A stretch of DNA of 64,000 bases from Enoplosus armatus (GCF_043641665.1 NC_092195.1:20395774-20459773), one strand, 5' to 3'. Numbered from the stretch's first letter, positions 9,239 through 21,644 are shown. Numbers and translations are program-made. Notes: generated by a model not told the origin, from the sequence alone.

Positions 9239-10036
9239 GTAAGTTTCTGCTCAAATACTCAATAAAATATTGTAAAGTAATGTTTTAAATCCACTTTTTG
9301 GATGTCGGAGGCAGATAAATATATCTTGTTTGAAGACTTTTAGTCATGTCTTTATTTCTCCTCCTTTATCATGGAGGCTGACTCAGAGCAGCTTTACTAA
9401 ACTGTCTTTACACATTCCTGTCACACTGAAGTTTAAACAGCTTCAAGTGGAGAAAAGATCAAACTTTAATCACCAGGATTAGTTTTAAATTTTACACCAC
9501 AATGATAACTGTTGTTATGATGAATTCAAACGTGCTCAAGTAAAACTGAACAGATTGAAGATAAAGACGGGTATTTGAACATGTGTAAAATCTCTGATCT
9601 CTTTATTGTGTCATATATTGTCTCAAATCCTGTTTGAAAATCTTTTGAACTGTTTGCTGATGATGATTTAAATCTACATGAAGAACATTTGATTGTCGTC
9701 AGTTCATTTTCTGTATTTATTCAAGTTTCCACTGAATACTTTAAAGTTATGTATAGTTGAGATCTTTTGCCAAACGTGCTCCTTTTATTTCCAGTGTAGT
9801 TTGATATATTTCAGGTCGTCCTGTATGATGATTCTCTCTGTGCTGAGATGCATGAGAGGCTTCTTAAAGGGAAGTGAAACAATGTGTGAGTGAGTGACTG
9901 GTGGAGCAGAAAAACCATCTGACAGAAACTCCTTAAAGGAGAAAATCAGCTCTCACACAGTGAAGGTGTCCAAGTGTCTGGTGGTTGATTGACAGCTGTG
10001 TGGTCCCCGTCCTCTAAGCTGATTGGTGTCTCCTAG

Positions 10037-10368
10037 GTGATGCCCGTCCCACCCTGACGGTGCTGCCCCCCTCCATTGAGGAGCTGGATCAGGGGAAGGC
10101 CACGCTCATGTGCCTGGCCAACAAGGGCTTCCCCTCAGACTGGAGTCTGGCCTGGAAGGTGGACGGCAGCAGCAGCAGCAGCAGCAGCTGGGAGGAGAGC
10201 AGGAGCCCCGGGGTGCTGGAGAAGGATGGCCACTACAGCTGGAGCAGCACCCTGAGGCTAACTGCAGACCAGTGGGGGAAGGTGGGCTCTGTGACCTGCG
10301 AGGCCACCCAGGGCTCCCAGGCTCCGCTCTCAGAGACACTGAGGAGAGACCAGTGTTCCCAGTCCTGA
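10037..10368 (+). CDS. Ig light chain constant exon C1
   Basis: A single C1-set domain that pairs with the heavy-chain CH1/Cmu1 domain. The exon starts after acceptor TCTCCTAG and, joined to J, reads [20 protein letters not shown]. The intradomain Cys lie in [11 protein letters not shown] and SVTCEATQG, the core Trp in SLAWKVDG. The C-terminal DQCSQS supplies the Cys for the heavy-chain disulphide. A run of 7 Ser codons (AGC)7 follows KVDG in the loop after strand C. The stop TGA ends at 10368 and AATAAA lies at 10500-10505. The J-C intron (9239-10036) has no other gene. Sequence and ending are those of teleost IgL type 1. Confidence 0.96.
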
Positions 10369-12459
10369 CCCGACTGACTGGGACTCTGCTGCTGGTTTCA
10401 CTCTGCTACTGCTCTCAGTCTGCACTCTGTGACACTGTCTCTCTCTCTTTCTCTCTCTCTTGTGTACTTGTCTTAATGTTGGTTTTAAGATTTCAAAATA
10501 ATAAAGATTTCATCAAATCAGCAGTTTCCATGAGTTTGTTATTAATTCATCATGTCTTATACATTCTTTGTCACATATTATATATGTTTAGAAACGTAGA
10601 AAGATTCATGTACAAAGTCACAATGACAGCGAGTGTATCCATTCTCGCTCAGATAGTTTTTAATAATGACTGGGTAAAATGTTCTTCTATGAACATCAGT
10701 TTTGTCTGCTTTAATGAACCATGTCAATAAAACATACGTTTAGACCATTTCAGTAGAGAGTCACCTAACTCTCTGTTATCACTACAGTCTGATTTTCATG
10801 AGGATTCATATGTAACAAGGGTTTGATCTGTTCCTAGACATTACCCCCAACCTTTATATTAGTTGAAAAAATGAAAAACAGATTTTCATAATTAGACACA
10901 TAAAGCAGCATATCATCTGCATCAAGTGATAAACAATATCTTTGATCTGAGATTTTCCACCAACAATATTAAAATTTCAGAGTACTGATTCACCAAAGGA
11001 CTCAGTGAAAGAGTTAACATTTAAAAACAATAAAGACAAATTCATCAAACAAGTCGTGTCCACGTATATTATGAAAAGAATAACTGCTGTCATGTGTTTC
11101 TGTCTGAAGTGATCACAGTAGATCCATTACTACAGAGACAGAGTGTGTCTTACTGAAAGACACTCAGGATTGAAGCGTTGTAGCTTGTGGTTTTGTTTAA
11201 AAGTCATCATAATGTGTAATACATGTCACGTCTGATAGCTCTGTCAGTGCAGTCTAACACTGTCTCTGTAGCTCTGGTATCCTAAAGCAGGCAGCAGCTG
11301 GTGCGAAAGGATGAAAGGAGGCCATTTTAACAGAAGCAGTACGTCTGTGCTACATGTCGTCCTTCACATCTGCCCTCTCTGTCCAGCTCTGCAATATATT
11401 GTTCTGTATTACAGCATGAGGATGGAGGAGCGGAGACACAACGCTTGTTGACAGATTGTGGGATTGACTGGTGTTATGCTGTTTTGATACGCTGCTAAAT
11501 AATTAAGGCTGATTTATACCTTTGTTTCTGCACGTTCTTGTATTTACACCTCCATGTGTTTGCAGTATCACTGCAGGAGCACAGAGTGTCATGTTGTACC
11601 TTATGTGCAACTTAACTGTATGAATGCTAAATGTAGACTGTGCAGAGGCCTCATGACCTGTGACTGGTCTTCATGGGCTGCTCCCAGTTTCCTGCTTCCA
11701 CATGTTCACTGCTCTCACAGACTATCTGCTCTACTGTGGTTATCTTCTTCTTCTTCTTCTTCTTCTTCTTCTTCTTCAATAATGCTGCAGAAGTTAGAAC
11801 ACCCTTCCAACAAATGCATTACGATCAGGCCAGAGTTTCTCTTTAGCACCATTGTCAGTGCTCTATATAACAAAGTGAATATAAAAGAGGATCTCATGCT
11901 CACTACTGCCATCTAATATTGTATCTGTGCTAGAACAGGTAACAGGTAGATCTAACATCACCTGCTGTGCTGTAGAGACACCATGAAAAAGAAGTGTAGT
12001 TTGAGCTCTGAGGAATCTTGTTCCGAGGGTTCGACGTGTGAAATGTATTATGCTCGAATGTACAGTATCAGGAAATGATTGTTTGGCTCTGTTTAACTGG
12101 TTAAGGCTTCAGTTGTAAACTTAGATCTTCTGTCAGTGACTGAATTTATCAAAAAGGTTTCAAAGTGAATATTTGTGGTATTCATGCTCCTGTTGAAACA
12201 CTGTAAACCTCCACCTGAAAAGACTTCACAAACTCCAGCACTGTTTTTTATCCGCAAAAGGCTGAATTTGTACAAAGCAATCAACCACATCGTTCAGACT
12301 CCGATCTTGGACGATAATAAAATAAATCTTATCTGTGAAATGGCCGATAAGATAGACTCCCAGTTTTAATCCTTGTCCAGTACCTCTGCTGGCTTTCATA
12401 TATCGTATCTGTACTGATGATGTGGACTGTATAGTGTTTTAATCACGTTCATGAAATTG

Positions 12460-12461
<2 letters not shown>
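10369..12461. other. Spacer C1 to V1.4, no gene
   Basis: About 2.1 kb with a (TTC)n microsatellite at 11743-11778 and no gene that I can support. It is repeated nearly base for base after C4 (28444-30536). A short part (AGAACAGGTAACAGGTAGA...CACCTGCTGTGCTGT, about 11930-11985) resembles the spacer after the other C exons, so it derives from the same ancestral unit. Confidence 0.55.

Positions 12462-12499
<38 letters not shown>
12462..12499. repeat. (TG)n microsatellite beside V1.4
   Basis: A 38-nt GT tract immediately before the conserved V1 3' flank. Confidence 0.95.
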
Positions 12500-12501
<2 letters not shown>

Positions 12502-12607
12502 TCAGTGAAGTGTATCAGTCTCTGCAGTAGCTTCCAGCTGCAGCAGTCAGTTCAGTTTCTGTTCAGTCTGACTGAGGGAGGTTTTTGTACGACGCTTTTT
12601 CACTGTG

Positions 12608-13090
12608 TGAACAGATACTGACTGTTGATATAGTGATAACTCTGACAGTAGTAAACTGCTGCATCTTCGGTCTGGACTCCACTGATGGTCAGAGTGAAGT
12701 CAGAGTTTGATCCACTGCCTGTAAAACGACCTGGAATCCCTGATGCTCGAGTGCTAGCAGTGTAAATGAGGAGTTTAGGAGCTTCTCCATCTCTCTGTTG
12801 GTACCAGGCTAAGTAGTGGTTTGGTCTGCTATAATAAACATTCTGACTGGTCCTACATCTGATGGAGACGGAGCCTCCCAGAGCAGAGCTCACTGCTCCA
12901 GGCTGAGTCACTGTGACCTGGCCTCTGGACTCTGAGGACACAGAGACAACAACATAAAGCAGCGTCGTGGTTTTGTGGGCTTCATTTCAGAGGGACGGAT
13001 GTTCATAGAGGAGAGCGGTTTGATTCTCTGGACTTTACCTGTGAAGCAGCAGCAGAGGAGAGTCCAGATGAGGACGGAGGTCAAAGTCAT
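12608..13090 (-). CDS. Ig light chain V gene V1.4
   Basis: Leader exon 13039-13090, V exon 12608-12931, RSS heptamer 12601-12607 and nonamer 12580-12588 with a 12-nt spacer. Long CDR1 [13 protein letters not shown]2 TAS (only copy with Thr), CDR3 [10 protein letters not shown]. Framework unchanged. It faces away from Ja at 13636 and joins it by inversion. Confidence 0.93.
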
Positions 13091-13635
13091 GTTTTTGATG
13101 AGGAGGATTTCTGTGGCTTCTGTTGTCATGAAGGACAGCTGTCAGTCATCCAGTGTTCAACTCTCAGGACTATAAACTCTCCCAGAGCACTGGAGCATGG
13201 AGCTGCTGATGCAAAGTGGCTCTCTATGGAAATGCTCTGACTGACTCCAACAGGGACTTGGATCACTCTGATGATGCTGTTAATCAATGGATCAATCACT
13301 TTATCAAATTATTGATTAGAAATTATTTAATACACATTTTATATGATTCTGGCTTCAGGCTCGTGGACAAATTTGGTTTCACAATGTTTTGTCTTATATA
13401 AATTTGTTGCTATATAAAATTAATATAAATGTGATTTTAAATGAATATATATGTAATAAAAACATACATTCTGTAAATCTGGGGCTCTGTGTTATTGTCA
13501 CTTTTCATTTTATCTGACAGAATTTGAGCAACAGAATCTAATTTTGGTGAGTTTGTTTGTGTCAGAGTCAGAGAGCCGTGTCTCTCTGCAGTCAGAGGTT
13601 TTTGTACGGCGGCTCAATGACTTTGTATCACTGTG

Positions 13636-13673
13636 GTGGACTTTTGGTGGAGGAACCAGACTGGATGTTGGAA
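13636..13673 (+). CDS. J segment Ja of cluster C2 ([12 protein letters not shown])
   Basis: RSS nonamer 13597-13605 and heptamer 13629-13635 with 23-nt spacer; Ja-type codons (ACTTTTGGT). Donor GTAAGT at 13674. Coding sequence identical to Ja of cluster C1. Confidence 0.94.
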
Positions 13674-14013
13674 GTAAGTCAAACCTTTAAAAACCTCTTT
13701 TACTTCAGTAGCTGTTGTTCTTCCTTTATGTTCAGCATGCCAGAAAACTAGTTGACTTTCGATATTAATGTATAATTTTTACAGAAATATTTTGCACTGA
13801 GAGACAAAGTTCACTTCAACAATATAAATTCAAAAACTCATTGTAATAATAATCAAATATTAACCCGGAGGATAAATTATTGCTTCCATCTTTAATGGTA
13901 AAGTTGCATCTTGAGGGCTTGTAGGTTCAGTTCAGTCTGTCAGAGTCAGAGAGCCGTGTCTCTCTACAGTCAGAGGTTTTTGTACGGCGGCTCAATGACT
14001 TTGTATCACTGTG

Positions 14014-14051
14014 GTACACGTTCGGTGGAGGAACCAGACTGGATGTTGGAA
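14014..14051 (+). CDS. J segment Jb of cluster C2 ([12 protein letters not shown])
   Basis: RSS nonamer 13975-13983, heptamer 14007-14013, 23-nt spacer. Jb-type codons (ACGTTCGGT), first residue Tyr. Donor GTAAGT follows. Confidence 0.94.
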
Positions 14052-14852
14052 GTAAGTTTCTGCACAAATACTCAGTAAAATATTGTAAAGTAATGTTTTA
14101 AATTCACTTTTTGGATGTTGGAGGCAGATAAATATATCTTGTTTGAAGACTTTTAGTCTTCATGTCTTTATTTCTCCTCCTTTATCATGGAGGCTGACTC
14201 AGAGCAGCTTTACTAAACTGTCTTTACACATTCCTGTCACACTGAAGTTTAAACAGCTTCAACTGGAGAAAAGATCAAACTTTAATCACCAGGATTAGTG
14301 TTAAATTTTACACCACAATGATAACTGTTGTTATGATGAATTCAAATGTGCTCAAGTAAAACTGAACAGAGTGAAGATAAAGACGGGTATTTGAACATGT
14401 GTAAAATCTCTGATCTCTTTATTGTGTCATATATTGTCTCAATTCCTGTTTGAAAATCTTTTCAACTGTTTGCTGATGATGATTTAAATGTACACGAAGA
14501 ACATTTGATTGTCGTCAGTTCATTTTCTGTATTTATTCAAGTTTCCACTGAATACTTTAAAGTCATGTATAGCTGAGATTTTTTGCCAAACGTGCTCCTT
14601 TTATTTCCAGTGTAGTTTGATATATTTCAGGTCGTCCTGTATGATGATTCTCTCTGTGCTGAGATGCATGAGAGGCTTCTTAAAGGGAAGTGAAACAATG
14701 TGTGAGTGAGTGACTGGTGGAGCAGAAAAACCATCTGACAGAAACTCCTTAAAGGAGAAAATCAGCTCTCACACAGTGAAGGTGTCCAAGTGTCTGGTGG
14801 TTGATTGACAGCTGTGTGGTCCCCGTCCTCTAAGCTGATTGGTGTCTCCTAG

Positions 14853-15187
14853 GTGATGCCCGTCCCACCCTGACGGTGCTGCCCCCCTCCATTGAGGAGC
14901 TGGATCAGGGGAAGGCCACGCTCATGTGCCTGGCCAACAAGGGCTTCCCCTCAGACTGGAGTCTGGCCTGGAAGGTGGACGGCAGCAGCAGCAGCAGCAG
15001 CAGCAGCTGGGAGGAGAGCAGGAGCCCCGGGGTGCTGGAGAAGGACGGCCACTACAGCTGGAGCAGCACCCTGAGGCTAACTGCAGACCAGTGGGGGAAG
15101 GTGGGCTCTGTGACCTGCGAGGCCACCCAGGGCTCCCAGGCTCCGCTCTCAGAGACACTGAGGAGAGACCAGTGTTCCCAGTCCTGA
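14853..15187 (+). CDS. Ig light chain constant exon C2
   Basis: Same domain as C1 (SIEELDQG subtype), with 8 Ser codons after KVDG. AATAAA at 15351-15356. The 3' UTR differs from that of C1 after TCTCTCTTTCTGTCTTCAAAC and is of the type shared with C5, C6, C7 and C8. The J-C intron 14052-14852 holds no other gene. Confidence 0.96.
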
Positions 15188-17001
15188 CCCGACTCACTGG
15201 GACTCTGCTGCTGGTTTTACTCTGCTACTGCTCTCAGTCTGCACTCTGTGACACTGTCTCTCTCTCTTTCTGTCTTCAAACAAACTTAACATTATGCAAC
15301 TTCACATTTTCATCGTTGTAATAATGCTGCTGCTTTTAATGTTGTAAAACAATAAAGATCATTTTCTTCAGATGAATTCGTCTTTTCATGGTTGACTTTA
15401 TTCCAACAACAGGTGCCTTTTTCTATATTTTCAAAGGAGCAGGATTATAACTCTAGTCAGAGAGAGATTTTCTCTTCACTGGTGATGAGAATGTGTGAAT
15501 GAAGAATGGAAGGAGGCCATTTTTATAAAAGTAGATCAAAGTGTTTACATAAATCTAAAATACTGAAGAGTATTTTGAGGACTAGAAACAAAGTGGAGAG
15601 TGTCGTCAGCGTAAGGTGATAACACATAGTTCTTATTTTAGATTTTACACAATTTCTTCTTCAGGTCTCCACTGTTACTGCTCTGTATAACAAAGTGAAT
15701 TTGAGACAAAGTAAAATAACTGCTTCTGGTTGTTCTAATGGAGTTAATGCACATCTCTGCCCTCTAATGTTGTGTCAGAACCAGAACAGATAACAGGTAG
15801 AGGCTACACAGAACTGTCAATCACCTGCTGTGCTGTGGAGACACCTTGATCCTGATGTTCAACTGAAGCTTTAAAGACTTTGATGTTCTTCATATCACAC
15901 TTATTTTGACAGCTTCATATTCATTGTTTGCCCTTCTGTTGGTTTGTGAATGCTTCATTTGCAACACTTGATCTGCTGTCAGTGATTGAATTTCCATTTG
16001 CTGAGGAAGATCATGTGATAGGATTGAAAGCGCCACAACAAGAAGATGGAAGGGACCAGAAGAACAAATTAGAAGTGAATAAGTGATGGAGATACAGGAT
16101 GTCATGTCTACTGGAGCTTTGTAAATACATTTGTACTGATGTCTATATGTGAACTTATTATTACAAATATGAAAGGTGAACTGTGTAGTCTCTCAAAAAA
16201 AATGAAATACATTGACACTGAATGGGTGACACTGTTGACTCAAAGGTCAAAGGTCATTGTGGCCTCAAAGAAGGTTTATATCCATAAATTAAGAATGAAT
16301 TGGCTACTCCAGATTTCACACAGGTTGACTGGTTCGACACAATGAGTAAACAATAACTAGCACAGTACGGGCACAGTCATCCTCTCTCTCTCTCTCTGCA
16401 GCTGTCACTGTCCAATAAAGGCAAAAATGCATCAAATAAATCTTTGAGAAAAAAAAGACAGAACTTTCTGTCTTTATGTATATGAGTTGTACGTAAAAGA
16501 AAATGAGTTTTTGCAAAATGCCTTTTCAGTTTATATGTATGCAGTTGTATATAAATATATGTAGACATAGTTACATCATATATCTTTTGCCTCTTCATGA
16601 TTCCAGTTGATATTGACCTTTTCTGTAAATAACAGAAGTTTGTAGTTTAAAAATAATATTTAGTGTGACTTGAATGATGTACAGGTTTTGTTTGGGTCAT
16701 CTTTGATAATGAAGATTCTGATGCTGATCTGAGTCTTCATACTTTCTTTTAACTGGATGTAGTTGAAATAGCTGTCATCCAGTATGATGCTGAGGTCAAA
16801 GGTCATGACCAAGACTTTGCTTCACTGGAAGAGAACTGAGTTCATTATAAGATAAGAACTTGAGATCATCATGAGATATAAAGGGATGGTGAGAAGCTGT
16901 GATGGAGAAAGTCATTTAATTTCTGCAAAAACTTCTCTTCATTCATGTTAATTGGTGGTTAAAGCAACAATGGTGAAACATTCAATCCACCTGCTGACAT
17001 G

Positions 17002-17002
<1 letters not shown>
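15188..17002. other. Spacer C2 to V1.5, no gene; repeat fragments
   Basis: Repeat unit also found after C7 and C8. It contains the truncated AGGTCA repeat (TCAAAGGTCAAAGGTCATTG, about 16240) and the SINE tail with CT tract (16320-16440). A second AGGTCAAAGGTCATGACC lies at about 16793. No gene visible. Confidence 0.55.

Positions 17003-17045
<43 letters not shown>
17003..17045. repeat. (TG)n microsatellite beside V1.5
   Basis: A 43-nt TG tract, adjoining the V1 3' flank. Confidence 0.95.
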
Positions 17046-17047
<2 letters not shown>

Positions 17048-17153
17048 TCAGTGAAGTGTATCAGTCTCTGCAGTAGCTTCCAGCTGCAGCAGTCAGTTCA
17101 GTTTCTGTTCAGTCTGACTGAGGGAGGTTTTTGTACGACGCTTTTTCACTGTG

Positions 17154-17636
17154 TGAACAACCACTGACTGTTGATATAGTGCTCACTCTGACAGTAGTAA
17201 ACTGCTGCATCTTCAGTCTGGACTCCACTGATGGTCAGAGTGAAGTCAGAGTTTGATCCACTGCCTGTAAAACGACCTGGAATCCCTGATGCTCGAGTGC
17301 TAGCATAGTAAATGAGGAGTTTAGGAGCTCCTCCATCTCTCTGTTGGTACCAGGCTAAAAGGTGGTTGTTGTTCCAAACATTAACATTCTGACTGGTCCT
17401 ACATCTGATGGAGACGGAGCCTCCCAGAGCAGAGCTCACTGCTCCAGGCTGAGTCACTGTGACCTGGCCTCTGGACTCTGAGGACACAGAGACAACAACA
17501 TAAAGCAGCGTCGTGGTTTTGTGGGCTTCATTTCAGAGGGACGGATGTTCATAGAGGAGAGCGGTTTGATTCTCTGGACTTTACCTGTGAAGCAGCAGCA
17601 GAGGAGAGTCCAGATGAGGACGGAGGTCAAAGTCAT
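17154..17636 (-). CDS. Ig light chain V gene V1.5
   Basis: Leader exon 17585-17636, V exon 17154-17477, RSS heptamer 17147-17153 and nonamer 17126-17134. CDR1 [13 protein letters not shown]2 YAS, CDR3 [10 protein letters not shown]; framework 2 reads GGAPK. The CDRs are identical to those of V1.15, 43 kb away, which differs in framework (ITC and GEAPK). Confidence 0.93.
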
Positions 17637-18171
17637 GTTTTTGATGAGGAGGATTTCTGTGGCTTCTGTTGTCATGAAGGACAGCTGTCAGTCATCCAGT
17701 GTTCAACTCTCAGGACTATAAACTCTCCCAGAGCACTGGAGCATGGAGCTGCTGATGCAAAGTGGCTCTCTATGGAAATGCTCTGACTGACTCCAACAGG
17801 GACTTGGATCACTCTGATGATGCTGTTAATCAATGGATCAATCACTTTATCAGATTATTGATTAGAAATTATTTAATACACATTTTATATGATTCTGGCT
17901 TCATGCTCGTGGACAAAGTTAGTTTCAAAATGTTTTGTCTTGTTGTTATATAATATTAATATAGATTTGATTTTAAATGAATATATATGTAATAAAAACA
18001 TACATTCTGTAAATCTGGGGCTCTGTGTTATTGTCACTTTTCATTTTATCTGACAGAATTTGAGCAACAGAATCTAATTTTGGTGAGTTTGTTTGTGTCA
18101 GAGTCAGAGAGCCGTGTCTCTCTACAGTCAGAGGTTTTTGTACGGCGGCTCAATGACTTTGTATCACTGTG

Positions 18172-18209
18172 GTTGACTTTTGGTGGAGGAACCAGACTGG
18201 ATGTTGGAA
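18172..18209 (+). CDS. Single hybrid J segment of cluster C3 ([12 protein letters not shown])
   Basis: The only J between V1.5 and C3. RSS nonamer 18133-18141 and heptamer 18165-18171 with 23-nt spacer. Its 5' flank (GAGCAACAGAATCTAATTTTGG) and Ja-type codons match Ja elsewhere. Its 3' flank (GTAAGTTTCTGCACAAATAC) matches Jb. This is the product expected from unequal exchange between Ja and Jb with loss of the 340 nt between them. First residue Leu. Confidence 0.93.
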
Positions 18210-19010
18210 GTAAGTTTCTGCACAAATACTCAATAAAATATTGTAAAGTAATGTTTTAAATCCACTTTTTGGATGTTGGAGGCAGATAAATATATCTTGT
18301 TTGAACACTTTTAGTCTTCATGTCTTTATTTCTCCTCCTTTATCATGGAGGCTGACTCAGAGCAGCTTTACTAAACTGTCTTTACACATTCCTGTCACAC
18401 TGAAGTTTAAACAGCTTCAAGTGGAGAAAAGATCAAACTTTAATCACCAGGATTAGTGTTAAATTTTACACCACAATGATAACTGTTGTTATGATGGATT
18501 CAAACGTGCTCAAGTAAAACTGAACAGAGTGAAGATAAAGACGGGTATTTGAACATGTGTAAAATCTCTGATCTCTTTATTGTGTCATATATTGTCTCAA
18601 ATCCTGTTTGAAAATCTTTTCAACTGTTTGCTGATGATGATTTAAATGTACACGAAGAACATTTGATTTTCGTCATTTCATTTTCTGTATTTATTCAAGT
18701 TTCCACTGAATACTTTAAAGTCATGTATAGTTGAGATCTTTTGCCAAACGTGCTCCTTTTATTTCCAGTGTAGTTTGATATATTTCAGGTCGTCCTGTAT
18801 GATGATTCTCTCTGTGCTGAGATGCATGAGAGGCTTCTTAAAGGGAAGTGAAACAATGTGTGAGTGAGTGACTGGTGGAGCAGAAAAACCATCTGACAGA
18901 AACTCCTTAAAGGAGAAAATCAGCTCTCACACAGTGAAGGTGTCCAAGTGTCTGGTGGTTGATTGACAGCTGTGTGGTCCCCGTCCTCTAAGCTGATTGG
19001 TGTCTCCTAG

Positions 19011-19345
19011 GTGATGCCCGTCCCACCCTGACGGTGCTGCCCCCCTCAATTGAGGAGCTGGATCAGGGGAAGGCCACGCTCATGTGCCTGGCCAACAAGG
19101 GCTTCCCCTCAGACTGGAGTCTGGCCTGGAAGGTGGACGGCAGCAGCAGCAGCAGCAGCAGCAGCTGGGAGGAGAGCAGGAGCCCCGGGGTGCTGGAGAA
19201 GGACGGCCACTACAGCTGGAGCAGCACCCTGAGGCTAACTGCAGACCAGTGGGGGAAGGTGGGCTCTGTGACCTGCGAGGCCACCCAGGGCTCCCAGGCT
19301 CCGCTCTCAGAGACACTGAGGAGAGACCAGTGTTCCCAGTCCTGA
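19011..19345 (+). CDS. Ig light chain constant exon C3
   Basis: SIEELDQG subtype with 8 Ser codons after KVDG; acceptor TCTCCTAG ends at 19010. Two possible polyadenylation signals, AATAAA at 19449 and 19501. Its 3' UTR diverges from all others after the CT-rich tract near 19440, so this cluster has a different right-hand flank. Confidence 0.96.
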
Positions 19346-20131
19346 CCCGACTCACTGGGACTCTGCTGCTGGTTTTACTCTGCTACTGCTCTCAGTCTGC
19401 ACTCTGTGACACTGTCTCTCTCTCTTTCTCTCTCTCTCTCTCTGACTTAATAAAATTTTGAATAGTGATATTTTCTATTCCTCATATTAACATTTCAGAC
19501 AATAAAGATGTTTTTCTTTAAATCAAAAATGTTTCCAACGAAGTTATTATTTAATCTAATGTCTCATTGTATTTAACATCTAAAAGTATTAAACAAATGA
19601 TAATGAAGGACATCTTCTATTTGTTGTAGCTCATTTTATAAGAACAATTCTGAGGTGTTTTAACTGCATAAAACATGATAATGTCTTCAGTTTGCAGAGG
19701 TATAACACAGCAGACAGGATTCCTGTGGGCATGAAGGTCATGTTGAAATGACCTTTAAAGAAATCTACAATAGTCTGAATGTGAGTTTGAATTTGTGGAA
19801 TAAAAAAGACACTCACCATGCGTGAAAAAGGTTCCGATTTCATGACTTTATAAATTCACTTGTACGTTTTTCAGTTCAATTTCAGGGATTTACTTCAACA
19901 CTGACTGTTGAATTTATCGGAGAAACAAAGTATTGTCATCTAAACTTGTCTGGTGAGAGAGTTGACATCAGTTGACTACAACTCAGAGAAGGCGATACAT
20001 TTGAGACAAAAACAAGGTGGTCGATAAGAATAAAATTGATTTCATTAAATGTAGTATAGACATGTTGAAGATGTTAGAACTACATGTCATTATGAGGAAT
20101 ATTTTAGTCATATCTTGTTATATTTCAGTTT
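19346..20131. other. Spacer after C3, no gene
   Basis: Unique in this window from about 19445 to 20125. No coding sequence or recognisable repeat seen. Confidence 0.5.
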
Positions 20132-20243
20132 CTGTGCAGCTGTTGATTCAGATCAGTTCCTCTCCAGCTGAGGGAGGTTTTCGTGTGACGTTGTATGACT
20201 GTGTGAACGGCCAGCTGTCACACTGCTGACAGTAATAAACTCA
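20132..20243 (-). pseudogene. V2 remnant: CDR3 end plus RSS
   Basis: Only the 3' end of a V2 gene survives. The minus strand reads VYYCQQCDSWPF up to 20204. An RSS follows with heptamer CACAGTC (last base changed, 20197-20203), a 12-nt spacer (20185-20196) and nonamer ACGAAAACC (one change, 20176-20184). The V2 3' flank (CTGATTCAGATCAGTTCCTC equivalent) lies further left. The right side breaks off at about 20243 and continues as ordinary V1-unit spacer. The 12-nt spacer matches V2.1 and supports 12 nt as the ancestral V2 state. Confidence 0.8.
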
Positions 20244-20683
20244 TGTATGTAGGTCACTTATGTCTTTTGTCTTTTTATGAATCAATTTGAGATTGAGCTT
20301 TTCCTTAGATGACATAAGTTTATACATATATATATAATGTTTTCTTTCATTTGAGGGATGTACAGGTTTTCGTTGGGTCGTCTTTCATCCTAAAAGTTTG
20401 GGATGTGTCTTCATATATTCTTTGAACTGGATGCAGTTGATTTAGCTGTGATCCAGTATTAAGCTGAGGTCAAAGGTCATGACCAACACTTTTCTCATTA
20501 ACTGTCGCAGGTTGGCTCCTCTTGAATATTTGACAAATCAGACAAGATCATGGGATCACACTGAGATATAAACACATGGTGAGAACTTTCATTGAACTTT
20601 TTTTGTTTTTTTGATACATGTTCAATTATCATTAAAGCAGCAATTGTGAAATGTTCAATCTGTTTGATTAAGTTGTGTTTACA

Positions 20684-20684
<1 letters not shown>
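20244..20684. other. Spacer left of V1.6, no gene
   Basis: Diverged copy of the V1-unit spacer, with GAGGTCAAAGGTCATGACC near 20466. No gene visible. Confidence 0.55.

Positions 20685-20731
<47 letters not shown>
20685..20731. repeat. (TG)n microsatellite beside V1.6
   Basis: A 47-nt TG tract. Confidence 0.95.
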
Positions 20732-20733
<2 letters not shown>

Positions 20734-20839
20734 TCAGTGAAGTGTATCAGTCTCTGCAGTAGCTTCCAGCTGCAGCAGTCAGTTCAGTTTCTGTTCAGTC
20801 TGACTGAGGGAGGTTTTTGTACGACGCTTTTTCACTGTG

Positions 20840-21313
20840 TGAACACATCCTGACTCCCAATTTCATGATAACTCTGACAGTAGTAAACTGCTGCATCTTC
20901 AGTCTGGACTCCACTGATGGTCAGAGTGAAGTCAGAGTTTGATCCACTGCCTGTAAAACGACCTGGAATCCCTGATGCTCGAGTGCTAGCATAGTAAATG
21001 AGGAGTTTAGGAGCTTCTCCATCTCTCTGTTGGTACCAGGCTAAGTAGTTATTATTATAAACATTCTGACTGGTCCGACATGTGATGGAGACGGAGCCTC
21101 CCAGAGCAGAGCTCACTGCTCCAGGCTGAGTCACTGTGACCTGGCCTCTGGACTCTGAGGACACAGAGACAACAACATAAAGCAGCGTCGTGGTTTTGTG
21201 GGCTTCATTTCAGAGGGACGGATGTTCATAGAGGAGAGCGGTTTGATTCTCTGGACTTTACCTGTGAAGCAGCAGCAGAGGAGAGTCCAGATGAGGACGG
21301 AGGTCAAAGTCAT
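20840..21313 (-). CDS. Ig light chain V gene V1.6
   Basis: Leader exon 21262-21313, V exon 20840-21154, RSS heptamer 20833-20839 and nonamer 20812-20820. Short CDR1 NVYNNNY, ITCRTS in framework 1, CDR2 YAS, CDR3 [10 protein letters not shown] (the HEIGSQ form otherwise only in V1.12). No J or intact C before the next V, so it depends on J segments further right. Confidence 0.93.
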
Positions 21314-21644
21314 GTTTTTGATGAGGAGGATTTCTGTGGCTTCTGTTGTCATGAAGGACAGCTGTCAGTCATCCAGTGTTCAACTCTCAGGACTATAAAC
21401 TCTCCCAGAGCACTGGAGCATGGAGCTGCTGATGCAAAGTGGCTCTCTATGGAAATGCTCTGACTGACTCCAACAGGGACTTGGATCACTCTGATGATGC
21501 TGTTCATCAATGGATCAATCAAAGCAAATCAACAAAGCAAACACACCATCAAGGTCTTTTCGGGGGTGTTTTCAATGTAAACCTCACAGTTTTAATATCA
21601 GGTCATACATTGTACTGAAAAACTATTTTTGTAGTTTGACGTCA

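Noticed and set aside
10110..10730. Gln-rich plus-strand frame of up to 206 residues over each C exon, and the Cys-rich antisense frame
   Set aside because: Both are other-frame readings of the (AGC)n repeat and GC-rich C exon. The Ig C domain frame is the real one.
11554..11916. A 120-residue frame with a poly-Ser run in the C1 spacer, repeated in the C4 spacer
   Set aside because: It rests on a (TTC)n microsatellite and is present twice only because the whole spacer is duplicated. No domain or splice context seen.
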